Source: Treponema sp. (GTDB taxonomy: Bacteria > Spirochaetota > Spirochaetia > Treponematales > Treponemataceae). Taken from it: a stretch of DNA of 50,381 nt. The position numbers and the translations under genes were made by a program. Each line of letters starts with the position of its first letter. The stretch's first letter is position 1. The notes beneath the pieces are model-generated. The model was not told where the DNA came from. It saw only the letters and a program-made list of their open reading frames with translations, and did no database searches. Below, in pieces: positions 42,955 through 50,381 of the stretch. The stretch lies in NCBI GenBank assembly GCA_018384055.1, contig JAHAZL010000085.1:1-50381 (forward strand). The letters run 5' to 3'.

Positions 42955-43697
42955 TGGGTCAGAAAGTTAATCCTATCGGTTTACGCCTTGGTGTAAACAA
43001 GACATGGCAGTCTCGTTGGTATGCTAATTCTCGTGATTATGCAGACCTCTTCTTGGAAGATATGAAGATCCGCAAGATTGTTGGTGAACTTCCAGAATGC
43101 AAGAACGCAGACATTGCTGAAATTGAAATCGTACGTCACCCACAGCGTGTTACAATCGTAATCCACACTGCACGCCCAGGTGTTATCATCGGTGTTAAGG
43201 GTGCTACAATCGAAAAGATTAGTGCAGATATCCAGAAGCAGCTTACAAAGAAAGTTGTAATCAAGATTAAGGAAATTAAACGTCCTGAAGTTAACGCTTC
43301 TCTTATCGCACAGAATGTTGGACGTCAGCTTATGGGTCGCGGTTCATTCCGCAAGGCTCTCAAGCAGTCAGCTTCTAACTGTATGAAGGGCGGAGCTCAG
43401 GGTATCAAGATCCGTATCTCTGGCCGTATCGGTGGTGCTGATATGACTCGTTCAGAAGAGATTAAGGAAGGACGCGTTCCACTTCATACTCTTCGTGCAG
43501 ACATCGACTATGGTACATTCGAAGCTCTTACAACATACGGTAAGATCGGTATCAAAGTTTGGGTTTACAATGGTATGAACTACGGACACGAACAGAATGA
43601 AGATGCTGGTGAAGTAGTTAAGAGACCTCGCCGCAACAACGGTGAACGTAAGCCACGTGGTCCTAAATCTGAGGGAGGAAAAGTAGAAAATGCTTAG
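42954..43697 (+). CDS. rpsC: 30S ribosomal protein S3
   Basis: The gene encodes 247 residues. It starts GQKVNPIGLRLGVNKTW and has the KH domain (RPGVIIGVKGATIEKI). The tail (about residues 215-247) is basic and low in complexity. S3 is at the mRNA entry and has helicase activity with S4 and S5. It overlaps rplP by eight bases. Confidence 0.98.
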   Translation: MGQKVNPIGLRLGVNKTWQSRWYANSRDYADLFLEDMKIRKIVGELPECKNADIAEIEIVRHPQRVTIVIHTARPGVIIGVKGATIEKISADIQKQLTKKVVIKIKEIKRPEVNASLIAQNVGRQLMGRGSFRKALKQSASNCMKGGAQGIKIRISGRIGGADMTRSEEIKEGRVPLHTLRADIDYGTFEALTTYGKIGIKVWVYNGMNYGHEQNEDAGEVVKRPRRNNGERKPRGPKSEGGKVENA

Positions 43698-44106
43698 TCC
43701 TAAAAGAGTAGCACACCGCAAAGTACAGCGCGGTCGCCCAACAGGCAATGCTACACGTGACAACTACCTTGACTTTGGTGAAGTAGCTCTCGTAGCTCTT
43801 GACCCAGCTTGGCTTTCTGCTAAGCACATCGAGGCTGCTCGTGTTGCAATCAACCGTTGCATTAACCGTCAGGGACAGTTGTGGACACGCGTGTTCCCAG
43901 ACAAGCCTATTTCTAAGAAACCTGCTGATACTCGTATGGGTAAGGGTAAGGGTTCTCCAGAATTCTGGGCTGCAGTAATCAAACCAGGTATGATCTTGTT
44001 TGAAGTTGGTGGAGTTGATAGGAAACTTGCTGAAAAAGCAATGAATCTTGCAGCTAGCAAACTTCCAATTAAGACAAAAGTGGCATTCCGCCCAACAGTA
44101 GAGTAG
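43690..44106 (+). CDS. rplP: 50S ribosomal protein L16
   Basis: The gene encodes 138 residues with SPKRVAHRKVQRGRPTG at the start and RMGKGKGSPEFWAAVIKPG near residue 80. L16 helps organise the A site. The ATG is inside the end of rpsC, with GAGGGAGG upstream. Confidence 0.97.
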   Translation: MLSPKRVAHRKVQRGRPTGNATRDNYLDFGEVALVALDPAWLSAKHIEAARVAINRCINRQGQLWTRVFPDKPISKKPADTRMGKGKGSPEFWAAVIKPGMILFEVGGVDRKLAEKAMNLAASKLPIKTKVAFRPTVE

Positions 44107-44116
44107 GAGTAAGAAA

Positions 44117-44359
44117 ATGGCTAAAGACAAGAAAAATGACCTTAAGAACCTTTCTTATGACGAAATGGTTGCAAAGCGCAATGAACTTAAAAAACAGTAC
44201 ATGGACCTCCGCTTTCAGAGCGTACTTGGCCATGTGGAAAACCCAATGCAGAAGCGTGCTATCCGCAAGGACATCGCTCGCTTGAACACATTGATTCACA
44301 TGCAGGACCTTGAAAAGTTCAGGGCTGCTGCTCGTGAAGCAATTTCTGCAAAAAACTAG
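44117..44359 (+). CDS. rpmC: 50S ribosomal protein L29
   Basis: The 80-residue protein is a two-helix L29 with MVAKRNELKKQYMDLRFQSV. It is longer than the 60-70 residues usual for the family, with an extra C-terminal helix of about 15 residues. It lies at the tunnel exit beside L23. Confidence 0.93.
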   Translation: MAKDKKNDLKNLSYDEMVAKRNELKKQYMDLRFQSVLGHVENPMQKRAIRKDIARLNTLIHMQDLEKFRAAAREAISAKN

Positions 44360-44369
44360 GAGCTGACCC

Positions 44370-44642
44370 GTGGAAGAACAGAATGTACAGTCAAAAGGTG
44401 CAAAGCGTTCATTCGTAGGTATCGTCACTAGCGACAAGATGGACAAAACTATCGTTGTTTCTATCGATACAAAGAAGATGGACCGCCTTTATAAGAAATA
44501 CGTTACACGTACAAAGAAGTGCAAGGCCCACGATGAAAAGAACGAAGCACACGCAGGTGACACAGTTCGTATCGTAGAATGCAGCCCGATCAGCAAAGAC
44601 AAGTGCTGGCGTCTCGATGCTATCATCGAGAGAGCTAAATAA
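44370..44642 (+). CDS. rpsQ: 30S ribosomal protein S17
   Basis: The gene encodes 90 residues from a GTG start. The OB-fold core is GIVTSDKMDKTIVVSIDT, then AGDTVRIVECSPISKDK. GAGC upstream supports GTG. It is a primary 16S-binding protein. Confidence 0.96.
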   Translation: MEEQNVQSKGAKRSFVGIVTSDKMDKTIVVSIDTKKMDRLYKKYVTRTKKCKAHDEKNEAHAGDTVRIVECSPISKDKCWRLDAIIERAK

Positions 44643-44659
44643 GCGAGGAGTAGAAGATT

Positions 44660-45028
44660 ATGCTTCAGATGCAGTCAAAAATGGTTGTAGCCGATAACTC
44701 CGGAGCTAAATTAGTTCAGTGTATCAAGGTACTCGGTGGTTCACACCGCCGCTATGCCGGAATCGGTGACGTAGTAGTGGTAGCTGTTAAGGAAGCAATT
44801 CCAACATCTACAATTAAAGAAGGTTCAGTACAGAAGGCAGTAATCGTTCGCGTAGCAAAGGAATACCGCCGTCCTGATGGAACTTACATCCGCTTTGATG
44901 ACAACGCTTGTGTTATCGTTGATGCAGATAAGAACCCTAAGGGAAAGCGTATTTTTGGACCAGTAGCTCGTGAGCTCCGTGATATGGATTACATGAAGAT
45001 CGTATCACTTGCTCCGGAAGTACTCTAA
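44660..45028 (+). CDS. rplN: 50S ribosomal protein L14
   Basis: The gene encodes 122 residues starting MLQMQSKMVVADNSGAKLVQ, with the C-terminal FGPVARELRDMDYMKIVSLAPEVL. L14 forms the bridge B8 to 16S rRNA. It begins the spc-type gene order. Confidence 0.98.
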   Translation: MLQMQSKMVVADNSGAKLVQCIKVLGGSHRRYAGIGDVVVVAVKEAIPTSTIKEGSVQKAVIVRVAKEYRRPDGTYIRFDDNACVIVDADKNPKGKRIFGPVARELRDMDYMKIVSLAPEVL

Positions 45029-45039
45029 GGAGTTGTCTA

Positions 45040-45363
45040 ATGGAACGCAAATACTCTATCCGTAGGGATGACAATGTAGAAATTCTTGCTGGAAAGGACA
45101 AGGGCAAGCGCGGAACAATCGTTCGTGTATTCGAAAAGAATGGCAAGGGACGCGTAATCGTTTCAGGTTGCAACATTGTTAAGAAGGCAATGAAGAGAAG
45201 ATCTCAGCAGGATGCCGGCGGAATCGCTGAAGTTGAAGCACCTCTTGATATCTCGAATGTAGGGATCGTATGTAAAAAGTGCGGTCGCCCTGTTAGAATT
45301 GGTTATAAACTTGACGGTGACAAGAAAGTTCGCGTTTGCCGCAAGTGTGGAGAAACACTGTAA
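45040..45363 (+). CDS. rplX: 50S ribosomal protein L24 with zinc ribbon
   Basis: The gene encodes 107 residues. The KOW motif is in DNVEILAGKDKGKRGTIV. The C-terminus has two CxxC pairs (VCKKCGRPVR and CRKCGETL), so L24 here likely binds zinc; many bacteria have lost it. The stop shares a base with rplE (TAATG). Confidence 0.96.
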   Translation: MERKYSIRRDDNVEILAGKDKGKRGTIVRVFEKNGKGRVIVSGCNIVKKAMKRRSQQDAGGIAEVEAPLDISNVGIVCKKCGRPVRIGYKLDGDKKVRVCRKCGETL

Positions 45364-45914
45364 TGGAAAATTACGTACCACGGCTTAAGAAAGTCTATAA
45401 TGAAAAAATCGCTCCAGAGCTCTTCACAGAACTCGGATACACATCTAAGATGCAGATTCCAGCAATCAAGAAGATTGTTGTAAGCATGGGTGTTGGCGAA
45501 GCTCTCACAAATAAGAAACTTCTTGATGCTGCAGTTACAGATCTCACTCAGATTACCGGCCAGAAAGCTGTTAAAACAAGAGCTAAGAAAAGTATTGCAA
45601 ACTTCAAGCTTCGTGAGGGTCAGGAAGTAGGTGCTATGGTAACACTTCGTGGAAACATCATGTATGAATTCCTCGATCGTCTTATCAACGTTGCACTTCC
45701 TCGCGTTAAGGATTTCCGCGGGATCAAGGCTACTGGCTTTGACGGACACGGAAACTTCTCTCTTGGTATTACAGAACAGATTATCTTCCCGGAAATCGAC
45801 TTTGATAAGATTGTCAAGATTTCTGGTATGAACATCAGTATTGTAACAAGCGCTCGTACTGATAACGAAGCACGTGCACTTCTTACAAAGTTCAACATGC
45901 CGTTTAGAAAGTAA
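45363..45914 (+). CDS. rplE: 50S ribosomal protein L5
   Basis: The 183-residue protein has the L5 pattern GYTSKMQIPAIKKIVVSMGV, with a 5S rRNA-binding region at about residues 60-110 (KFKSI-like KKSIANFKLREGQEVGAMV). The start overlaps rplX by one base. A frame extends upstream to 45336 but only from within rplX. Confidence 0.97.
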   Translation: MENYVPRLKKVYNEKIAPELFTELGYTSKMQIPAIKKIVVSMGVGEALTNKKLLDAAVTDLTQITGQKAVKTRAKKSIANFKLREGQEVGAMVTLRGNIMYEFLDRLINVALPRVKDFRGIKATGFDGHGNFSLGITEQIIFPEIDFDKIVKISGMNISIVTSARTDNEARALLTKFNMPFRK

Positions 45915-45924
45915 GGAATAGTTC

Positions 45925-46110
45925 ATGGCTAAGAAATCAATGATTATCAAAGCAAACCGCACTCCTAAATACAGCACACGTCAGTACAATCGCTGTAAGA
46001 TCTGCGGTCGTCCACATGGATATTTGCGCAAGTTCAAGATTTGTCGTATCTGCTTCCGCAAATTAGCAAGTGAAGGCCTCTTACCAGGCGTCACAAAATC
46101 ATCTTGGTAG
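45925..46110 (+). CDS. rpsN: 30S ribosomal protein S14 (zinc-binding, type Z)
   Basis: The 61-residue protein is the short zinc form: KCKICGRPHGYLRKFKICRIC with two CxxC pairs and the C-terminal PGVTKSSW. It is the older of the two S14 forms. Confidence 0.97.
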   Translation: MAKKSMIIKANRTPKYSTRQYNRCKICGRPHGYLRKFKICRICFRKLASEGLLPGVTKSSW

Positions 46111-46125
46111 TGACAGGAGAAAAGA

Positions 46126-46527
46126 ATGGCAGCTTCAGACCCAATTGCAGACATGCTCGCAAAAGTCCAGAATGCGGCAAAGGCCGGTCATGAGAAAGTA
46201 GATGTACCTACTTCTAAGATGAAACTGGAAATTGTGAAGATCCTTAAGACAGAAGGATACATTAAGAACTTTAAGAAGGTTCAGGATGAAAATGAACACT
46301 CAATCATCCGCATCTTCTTGAAGTATGATGATTCAAACAAGGCAGTAATCCACGGAATGAAAAAGATTTCAACTCCTGGTCGCCGTGTTTATTCAGGTTA
46401 CAAGGAATTACCACGCGTTTATAACGGCTATGGTACATTGATCGTTTCAACATCTAGCGGTGTAACAACTGGCAAGAAAGCATCTGAAAAGATGGTTGGC
46501 GGCGAGTTGATCTGCCAGGTATGGTAA
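46126..46527 (+). CDS. rpsH: 30S ribosomal protein S8
   Basis: The gene encodes 133 residues. DPIADMLAKVQNAAKAGHEK at the start and VSTSSGVTTGKKASEKMVGG at the end are S8 signatures. S8 in E. coli represses the spc operon. Confidence 0.97.
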   Translation: MAASDPIADMLAKVQNAAKAGHEKVDVPTSKMKLEIVKILKTEGYIKNFKKVQDENEHSIIRIFLKYDDSNKAVIHGMKKISTPGRRVYSGYKELPRVYNGYGTLIVSTSSGVTTGKKASEKMVGGELICQVW

Positions 46528-46539
46528 TAGGAGGCAAGT

Positions 46540-47082
46540 ATGGCATCTAAGATCGGAAAACTTCCAGTAACTGTACCAGCAGGTGTTACTGTAACAGTTG
46601 GTGACAATGTAGTTACAGTAAAGGGTTCAAAAGGTGAACTCTCACAGAAGATCAATGACCTTGTAAAGGTAGAAGTTAAGGGAACAGAAGTAGTTGTAAC
46701 CCCTTCAAACGAATCAAAGGCTGCAAGCGCAGCTCACGGTTTGTTCCGCGTTCTTATCGCTAATATGGTAAAGGGCGTTAGTGAAGGTTACACAAAGGTT
46801 CTCGTAAAGACTGGTGTTGGTTACCACTGGGAAGTTTCTGGTAACGTAATCAACATGAACCTTGGTTATTCTTCTGACTTCGTAGTTGTAATTCCAGAAG
46901 GAATTACAGTTACTATTGATAAGGAAGAAAAACTTACAATCACTGGCATCGACAAGCAGAAGGTTGGTGAATTCAGTGCTCAGATTCGTAAATTGCGTGG
47001 TCCAGAACCTTACAAGGGAAAGGGTATCCGCTTTGAAAACGAAGTTATCAGACGCAAAGTTGGTAAGACTGGCGTAAAATAA
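46540..47082 (+). CDS. rplF: 50S ribosomal protein L6
   Basis: The gene encodes 180 residues in two similar domains. The L6 signature IRKLRGPEPYKGKGIRFEN is present at the C-terminus. It lies near the GTPase centre. GGAGG lies upstream of the ATG. Confidence 0.97.
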   Translation: MASKIGKLPVTVPAGVTVTVGDNVVTVKGSKGELSQKINDLVKVEVKGTEVVVTPSNESKAASAAHGLFRVLIANMVKGVSEGYTKVLVKTGVGYHWEVSGNVINMNLGYSSDFVVVIPEGITVTIDKEEKLTITGIDKQKVGEFSAQIRKLRGPEPYKGKGIRFENEVIRRKVGKTGVK

Positions 47083-47096
47083 TAAGGTGAATTGAT

Positions 47097-47459
47097 ATGA
47101 TCAGAAAACTTAGTGATAAACAAAGAAAACGCCTGCATAGAAAGATTCACATTCGTAAGTCAATTTACGGAACAGCTGAACGCCCACGCTTGACAGTGTT
47201 CAAGAGCGGACGCAATCTTTATGCTCAGGTTATCAACGACGATGAAGGCAAGACTCTTGCTTCCATCTCTACATTGGAAAAGGATTTTGTTGCTCTCAAG
47301 GCAAACGTTGACAGCGCAACAAAACTTGGAGAAGCTTTGGGTGCTCGCCTTAAGGAAAAGGGAATCGAAAAGGTTGTTTTTGACCGCAACGGTTACCTCT
47401 ATCATGGTGTTGTAAAAGCCCTTGCTGACGCTACCCGCGCTGCCGGGATTGTATTCTAG
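47097..47459 (+). CDS. rplR: 50S ribosomal protein L18
   Basis: The gene encodes 120 residues. RKIHIRKSIYGTAERPRLTV and FDRNGYLYHGVVKALADATR are characteristic; it binds 5S rRNA. The stop overlaps the ribosome site of rpsE. Confidence 0.97.
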   Translation: MIRKLSDKQRKRLHRKIHIRKSIYGTAERPRLTVFKSGRNLYAQVINDDEGKTLASISTLEKDFVALKANVDSATKLGEALGARLKEKGIEKVVFDRNGYLYHGVVKALADATRAAGIVF

Positions 47460-47467
47460 GAGTGGCT

Positions 47468-47980
47468 ATGGAACACCAGAAGAATTTTGACAAAAAGCCT
47501 GCTGACGAATTCGTAGAAAAGCTCGTAAAGCTTAACCGCACTGCAAAGACTGTAAAAGGTGGACGCAGAATGTCTTTCTCTGCACTTACAGTAGTAGGTG
47601 ACAGAAAGGGACGCATCGGTTTCGGATTCGGCAAGGCTAATGATGTTACTGAAGCTATCAGAAAGAGCCTCGATAAGGCAAAGTCAAACCTTATCACAGT
47701 TCCAATGAAGAACGGAACACTTCCACACGAAATGATTGGAAAGTACAAGAGCTCTGAAGTATTGCTTAAGCCTGCATGTCCTGGTACTGGTATTATTGCC
47801 GGTGGTCCAGTTCGTGCAGTACTCGATGCATGTGGTATCACAGACGTTATCTCTAAATCACAGGGATCTCGCACTTCTGTAAACGTAGTACGCGCAACTT
47901 TCGATGCTGTTGAAAAGTTGATGGATGCACGTGCTGTTGCACAGAATCGTGGTAAGACTCTCAAGGATATGTGGGGCTGA
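47468..47980 (+). CDS. rpsE: 30S ribosomal protein S5
   Basis: The gene encodes 170 residues. GGRRMSFSALTVVGDRKGR is the conserved S5 region. I chose the ATG at 47468 since AGGAG (47458-47462) lies five bases upstream; a GTG at 47462 overlaps that site. Confidence 0.95.
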   Translation: MEHQKNFDKKPADEFVEKLVKLNRTAKTVKGGRRMSFSALTVVGDRKGRIGFGFGKANDVTEAIRKSLDKAKSNLITVPMKNGTLPHEMIGKYKSSEVLLKPACPGTGIIAGGPVRAVLDACGITDVISKSQGSRTSVNVVRATFDAVEKLMDARAVAQNRGKTLKDMWG

Positions 47981-47982
47981 TT

Positions 47983-48165
47983 ATGGCAAAAGTACGTATC
48001 ACACTCGTTAGAAGCGTTATTGGACAGAAGCCTGAAAAGAGAGCTACTGTAAAAAGCTTGGGTCTCAAGAAGATCAGTTCGTCAGTTGAACACGAAGCAA
48101 ACGATGCTATCAAGGGCATGATTGCTTCAGTTGCTCACCTTGTAAAAGTAGAGGAGATTAACTAA
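47983..48165 (+). CDS. rpmD: 50S ribosomal protein L30
   Basis: The 60-residue protein has VRSVIGQKPEKRATVKSLGL, the L30 pattern. The ATG lies two bases after the rpsE stop. The TAA shares a base with rplO. Confidence 0.96.
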   Translation: MAKVRITLVRSVIGQKPEKRATVKSLGLKKISSSVEHEANDAIKGMIASVAHLVKVEEIN

Positions 48166-48647
48166 TGGCAAACGAAAACGAATTTGAATTACATGCTCCT
48201 CATGGTGCTAACAAAAAGCCAAAGCGTGTTGGTCGCGGTTCTTCATCTGGTCTCGGTTCAACAGCCGGTAAGGGTAACAAAGGACAGCAGTCACGCTCTG
48301 GTAGTGCAGTTCCATACGTTGGATTCGAAGGTGGACAGATGCCTTTGTATCGTCGTATTGCACGCCGTGGTTTCTCTAATGCTCCATTCAAGAAGGTATT
48401 TGCTTGCGTAAATCTTTGTGATCTCGAAGCAAAGTTCGCTGATGGAGAAACAGTAAACCGTGAGTCTTTGAAGAATAAGGGTCTTCTTGGTAAGGTTGTT
48501 GACGGAGTTAAGGTACTCGGTAACGGCGATATCACAAAGAAACTTAATGTTGAAGTTGAAAAGATTTCTGCTTCTGCAAAGGACAAGATTGAAAAGGCTG
48601 GTGGCTCAGTAAAAATTATTGAGAAAGCAGTCAAAGAATCAAAATAA
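48165..48647 (+). CDS. rplO: 50S ribosomal protein L15
   Basis: The gene encodes 160 residues starting with a basic arm (KKPKRVGRGSSSGLGSTAGK). GFEGGQMPLYRRIARRGFSN is the L15 signature. It overlaps rpmD by one base and is followed after 18 bases by secY. Confidence 0.97.
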   Translation: MANENEFELHAPHGANKKPKRVGRGSSSGLGSTAGKGNKGQQSRSGSAVPYVGFEGGQMPLYRRIARRGFSNAPFKKVFACVNLCDLEAKFADGETVNRESLKNKGLLGKVVDGVKVLGNGDITKKLNVEVEKISASAKDKIEKAGGSVKIIEKAVKESK

Positions 48648-48665
48648 AAACGTTGGAGTGACAAA

Positions 48666-50000
48666 ATGGCAAACAATGCTGTTGTAAACATGTTCAAAGT
48701 AAAAGAGTTGCGCTCACGCCTTCTCTTTACATTGCTCATTCTTGCTGTTTTCCGCTTGGGTAGTGTTCTCACTATCCCAGGCATCAATGCCACTTTACTT
48801 CTGCAGTACTTCGAGAACATCGCAAGTGGTGCAGAAAGTGCGTTTGCCAGTTACATGGACTTTTTTGCGGGTGGAGCTTTTGAAAAGTTCTCTGTTTTGA
48901 TGCTGGGTGTAATGCCATACATCTCTACGCAGATTATTCTTCAGCTTGCCCTCGTAATTTTTCCGTCACTCAAGAGAATTGCTCAGGAAGATGGCGGTCA
49001 GCAGAAGGTACAGTCTTGGACAAGAATCGGTACAATCTTTGTATGTTTGATTCAGTCTATGGCTATTACTGTGTATGCTGATTCCATCAACCAGCAGGTT
49101 CCGGGTGCGATTATTTTCGAAAACAAAGTCTATTTCAATCTCCTTGCCGTCCTTACAGTAACCACAGGTTCTATGATTGCTGTATGGCTTGGTGATCAGA
49201 TAACTGCACGTGGTATCGGTCAGGGTATCTCAATGATCATCTTTGCTGGTATCGTCGCACGTCTTCCAAGTGCTGTGTATGAATTGATTAAGAAAGTACA
49301 GGGCGGAGACATCAATGTTGTTTTCGTTATTGTAGCTGTATTCCTCTTCCTTGCAATCATCGGTTTTGTTGTATTTGAACAGTCTGGTGAACGCAAGATT
49401 CCAGTACATTATGCTAAGCGTGTTGTTGGACGCAAGATGTACGGTGGACAGAGTTCATACATTCCTTTCAAGATCAATCCATCGGGAGTCATTCCAATCA
49501 TCTTTGCTTCTGCATTCTTGACATTCCCGCTTCAGATTGCAAACAGCCTTTCGTCAAAAGCTACATGGCTTTCAAAGGTTGCTTCAGTTTTGAACCCACT
49601 TGGTTTTTGGTATAACTTTATTGAAGTTTTGTTGATCATTTTCTTTGCTTACTTCTACACTCAGGTAACACTGAACCCTACAGAAATTGCAAAGAACATC
49701 CGTGAAAACGGTGGTTCCATTCCTGGAATCAGAACAGACATGACTGAAAAATATCTTCAGAAGGTTTTGAACCGTCTGATTCTTCCTGGTTCTTTGTATC
49801 TTGCAGCAATCGCATTGTTGCCTACAATCATCCAGATCATCTTCAAGTTCCCGGCACAGATTTCTATGCTCATGGGTGGAACTTCACTCTTGATTCTGGT
49901 TGGCGTTGATATTGATACAATGGCACAGGTGGAAGCTCTTCTTAAGATGCATCATCACGATGGTCTTACAAAGAAGGGGTTAAAGTCTCGAGGACTCTAA
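48666..50000 (+). CDS. secY: Preprotein translocase subunit SecY
   Basis: The gene encodes 444 residues with ten membrane helices. FRLGSVLTIPGIN, GVMPYISTQIILQLALV (TM2, lateral gate) and the C-terminal loop FGGTSLLI-type MGGTSLLILVGVDIDT are present. SecY forms the protein-conducting channel with SecE. It is the last gene before a terminator. Confidence 0.98.
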   Translation: MANNAVVNMFKVKELRSRLLFTLLILAVFRLGSVLTIPGINATLLLQYFENIASGAESAFASYMDFFAGGAFEKFSVLMLGVMPYISTQIILQLALVIFPSLKRIAQEDGGQQKVQSWTRIGTIFVCLIQSMAITVYADSINQQVPGAIIFENKVYFNLLAVLTVTTGSMIAVWLGDQITARGIGQGISMIIFAGIVARLPSAVYELIKKVQGGDINVVFVIVAVFLFLAIIGFVVFEQSGERKIPVHYAKRVVGRKMYGGQSSYIPFKINPSGVIPIIFASAFLTFPLQIANSLSSKATWLSKVASVLNPLGFWYNFIEVLLIIFFAYFYTQVTLNPTEIAKNIRENGGSIPGIRTDMTEKYLQKVLNRLILPGSLYLAAIALLPTIIQIIFKFPAQISMLMGGTSLLILVGVDIDTMAQVEALLKMHHHDGLTKKGLKSRGL

Positions 50001-50019
50001 TTTTCTGATTTGATTTACT

Positions 50020-50052
50020 GCCGGTGATCTAGGTCATCGGCTGGTATTTTTT
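50020..50052 (+). terminator. Terminator after secY
   Basis: GCCGGTGA (50020-50027) pairs with TCATCGGC (50034-50041, one G-U) and is followed by TGGTA and six T. It separates secY from rpmJ-rpsM. Confidence 0.75.
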
Positions 50053-50097
50053 ATAGAAAATAGTGGTTAGGGACTAGATTAAGTAGGAATAAACTTG

Positions 50098-50201
50098 TAT
50101 ACTATCGCACCGCTATCTAGGTTGATTTGCGGTGTTGCCAGATTGTAGTTCATGGTGAAAATTCATGTCACTTCGAACTGCCATGATTTGGTAAGTATAA
50201 T
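50098..50201 (+). promoter_or_regulatory. rpmJ promoter region
   Basis: Two -10 sequences are present: TATACT (50098-50103) and a perfect TATAAT (50196-50201) ending 20 bases before the rpmJ ATG. Their -35 regions are weak. CACCGC/GCGGTG and TCATGG/CCATGA inverted repeats lie between them. Confidence 0.45.
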
Positions 50202-50221
50202 GTTTTTTCAAGGGGACTTTT

Positions 50222-50335
50222 ATGAAAGTACGTACAAGCGTAAAGCCCATCTGTGACAAATGCAAGGTAATCAAGAGAAACGGAGTAGTTCGTATTATCT
50301 GTGAAAACCCAAAGCACAAGCAGAGACAGGGTTGA
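50222..50335 (+). CDS. rpmJ: 50S ribosomal protein L36 (zinc-binding form)
   Basis: The 37-residue protein is MKVRTSVKPICDKCKVI, a basic stretch, then a Cys/His pair in CENPKHKQRQG: the C+ zinc form. AAGGGGA lies upstream of the ATG. It heads a new unit with rpsM. Confidence 0.97.
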   Translation: MKVRTSVKPICDKCKVIKRNGVVRIICENPKHKQRQG

Positions 50336-50345
50336 GGAGTAACTG

Positions 50346-50381
50346 ATGGCACGTATTTCGGGAGTTGACCTCCCAAACAAG
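50346..50381 (+). CDS. rpsM: 30S ribosomal protein S13, 5' end only
   Basis: Twelve codons are present before the window ends: MARISGVDLPNK, the conserved S13 start. GAGGAG lies seven bases upstream. It continues the alpha-operon order after rpmJ. Confidence 0.93.
   Translation, partial: MARISGVDLPNK

Noticed and set aside
1..50381. CRISPR array, transposon or prophage
   Set aside because: I saw no regularly spaced direct repeats, transposase, integrase or phage structural genes; gene order is typical core chromosome.

Overview
The window comes from a spirochaete of the genus Treponema or a close relative, probably a gut or rumen type rather than a pathogen. This is inferred from gene content and order: an XPB helicase next to its partner gene, a SpoIIAA-like gene next to purH/cysE and rpmG-secE-nusG, and a fused aroDE, all with moderate GC content. 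No taxonomic search was possible. I see no insertion sequence, prophage, plasmid gene or CRISPR array. It reads as core chromosome with many tightly packed or overlapping genes.

Region 1 (1-22 kb) holds housekeeping and poorly known genes in short units on both strands. They are: the 3' part of an M48/STE24-like protease; two overlapping membrane proteins with no recognised family; a Rossmann-like hypothetical protein and an MgtC protein; an XPB/ERCC3-type helicase overlapping a large partner gene; a fused AroD-AroE and RpiA; a GH95-like protein that seems to have lost part of its catalytic barrel; a minus-strand methyltransferase-lgt-MinD/FlhG-like unit; a ctp-rsmE-WecG/TagA-like-AAA unit; a SpoU methyltransferase; and a STAS anti-sigma antagonist carrying a zinc ribbon.

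Region 2 (22-25 kb) has a stand-alone AICAR transformylase, a compact promoter-hairpin-terminator cassette that looks like a small RNA or attenuator, and a serine acetyltransferase. Next come tRNA-Thr, rpmG, tRNA-Trp, secE and nusG, apparently as one transcription unit behind a near-consensus promoter.

Region 3 (25.8-50.4 kb) is one long co-directional block for the translation and transcription machinery: rplK-rplA-rplJ-rplL-rpoB-rpoC, rpsL-rpsG, tuf, rpsJ, then the S10 and spc operons through secY, and the start of rpmJ-rpsM. fusA is missing between rpsG and tuf. Its control seems to lie in intergenic RNA: structured leaders before rplK, rpoB, tuf, rpsJ and rplC, and terminators after rpsG and secY.

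The most interesting observations are the sRNA/attenuator cassette at 23440-23561, the 460-nt tuf leader, the XPB pair, two likely leaderless genes, an RpoB with Ser rather than Asn at the position tied to natural rifampicin resistance in treponemes, and several paralogue-like proteins with altered active-site motifs (GH95, GT26, sigma-54 AAA). All promoter, terminator and hairpin calls were made by eye from base pairing and spacing.
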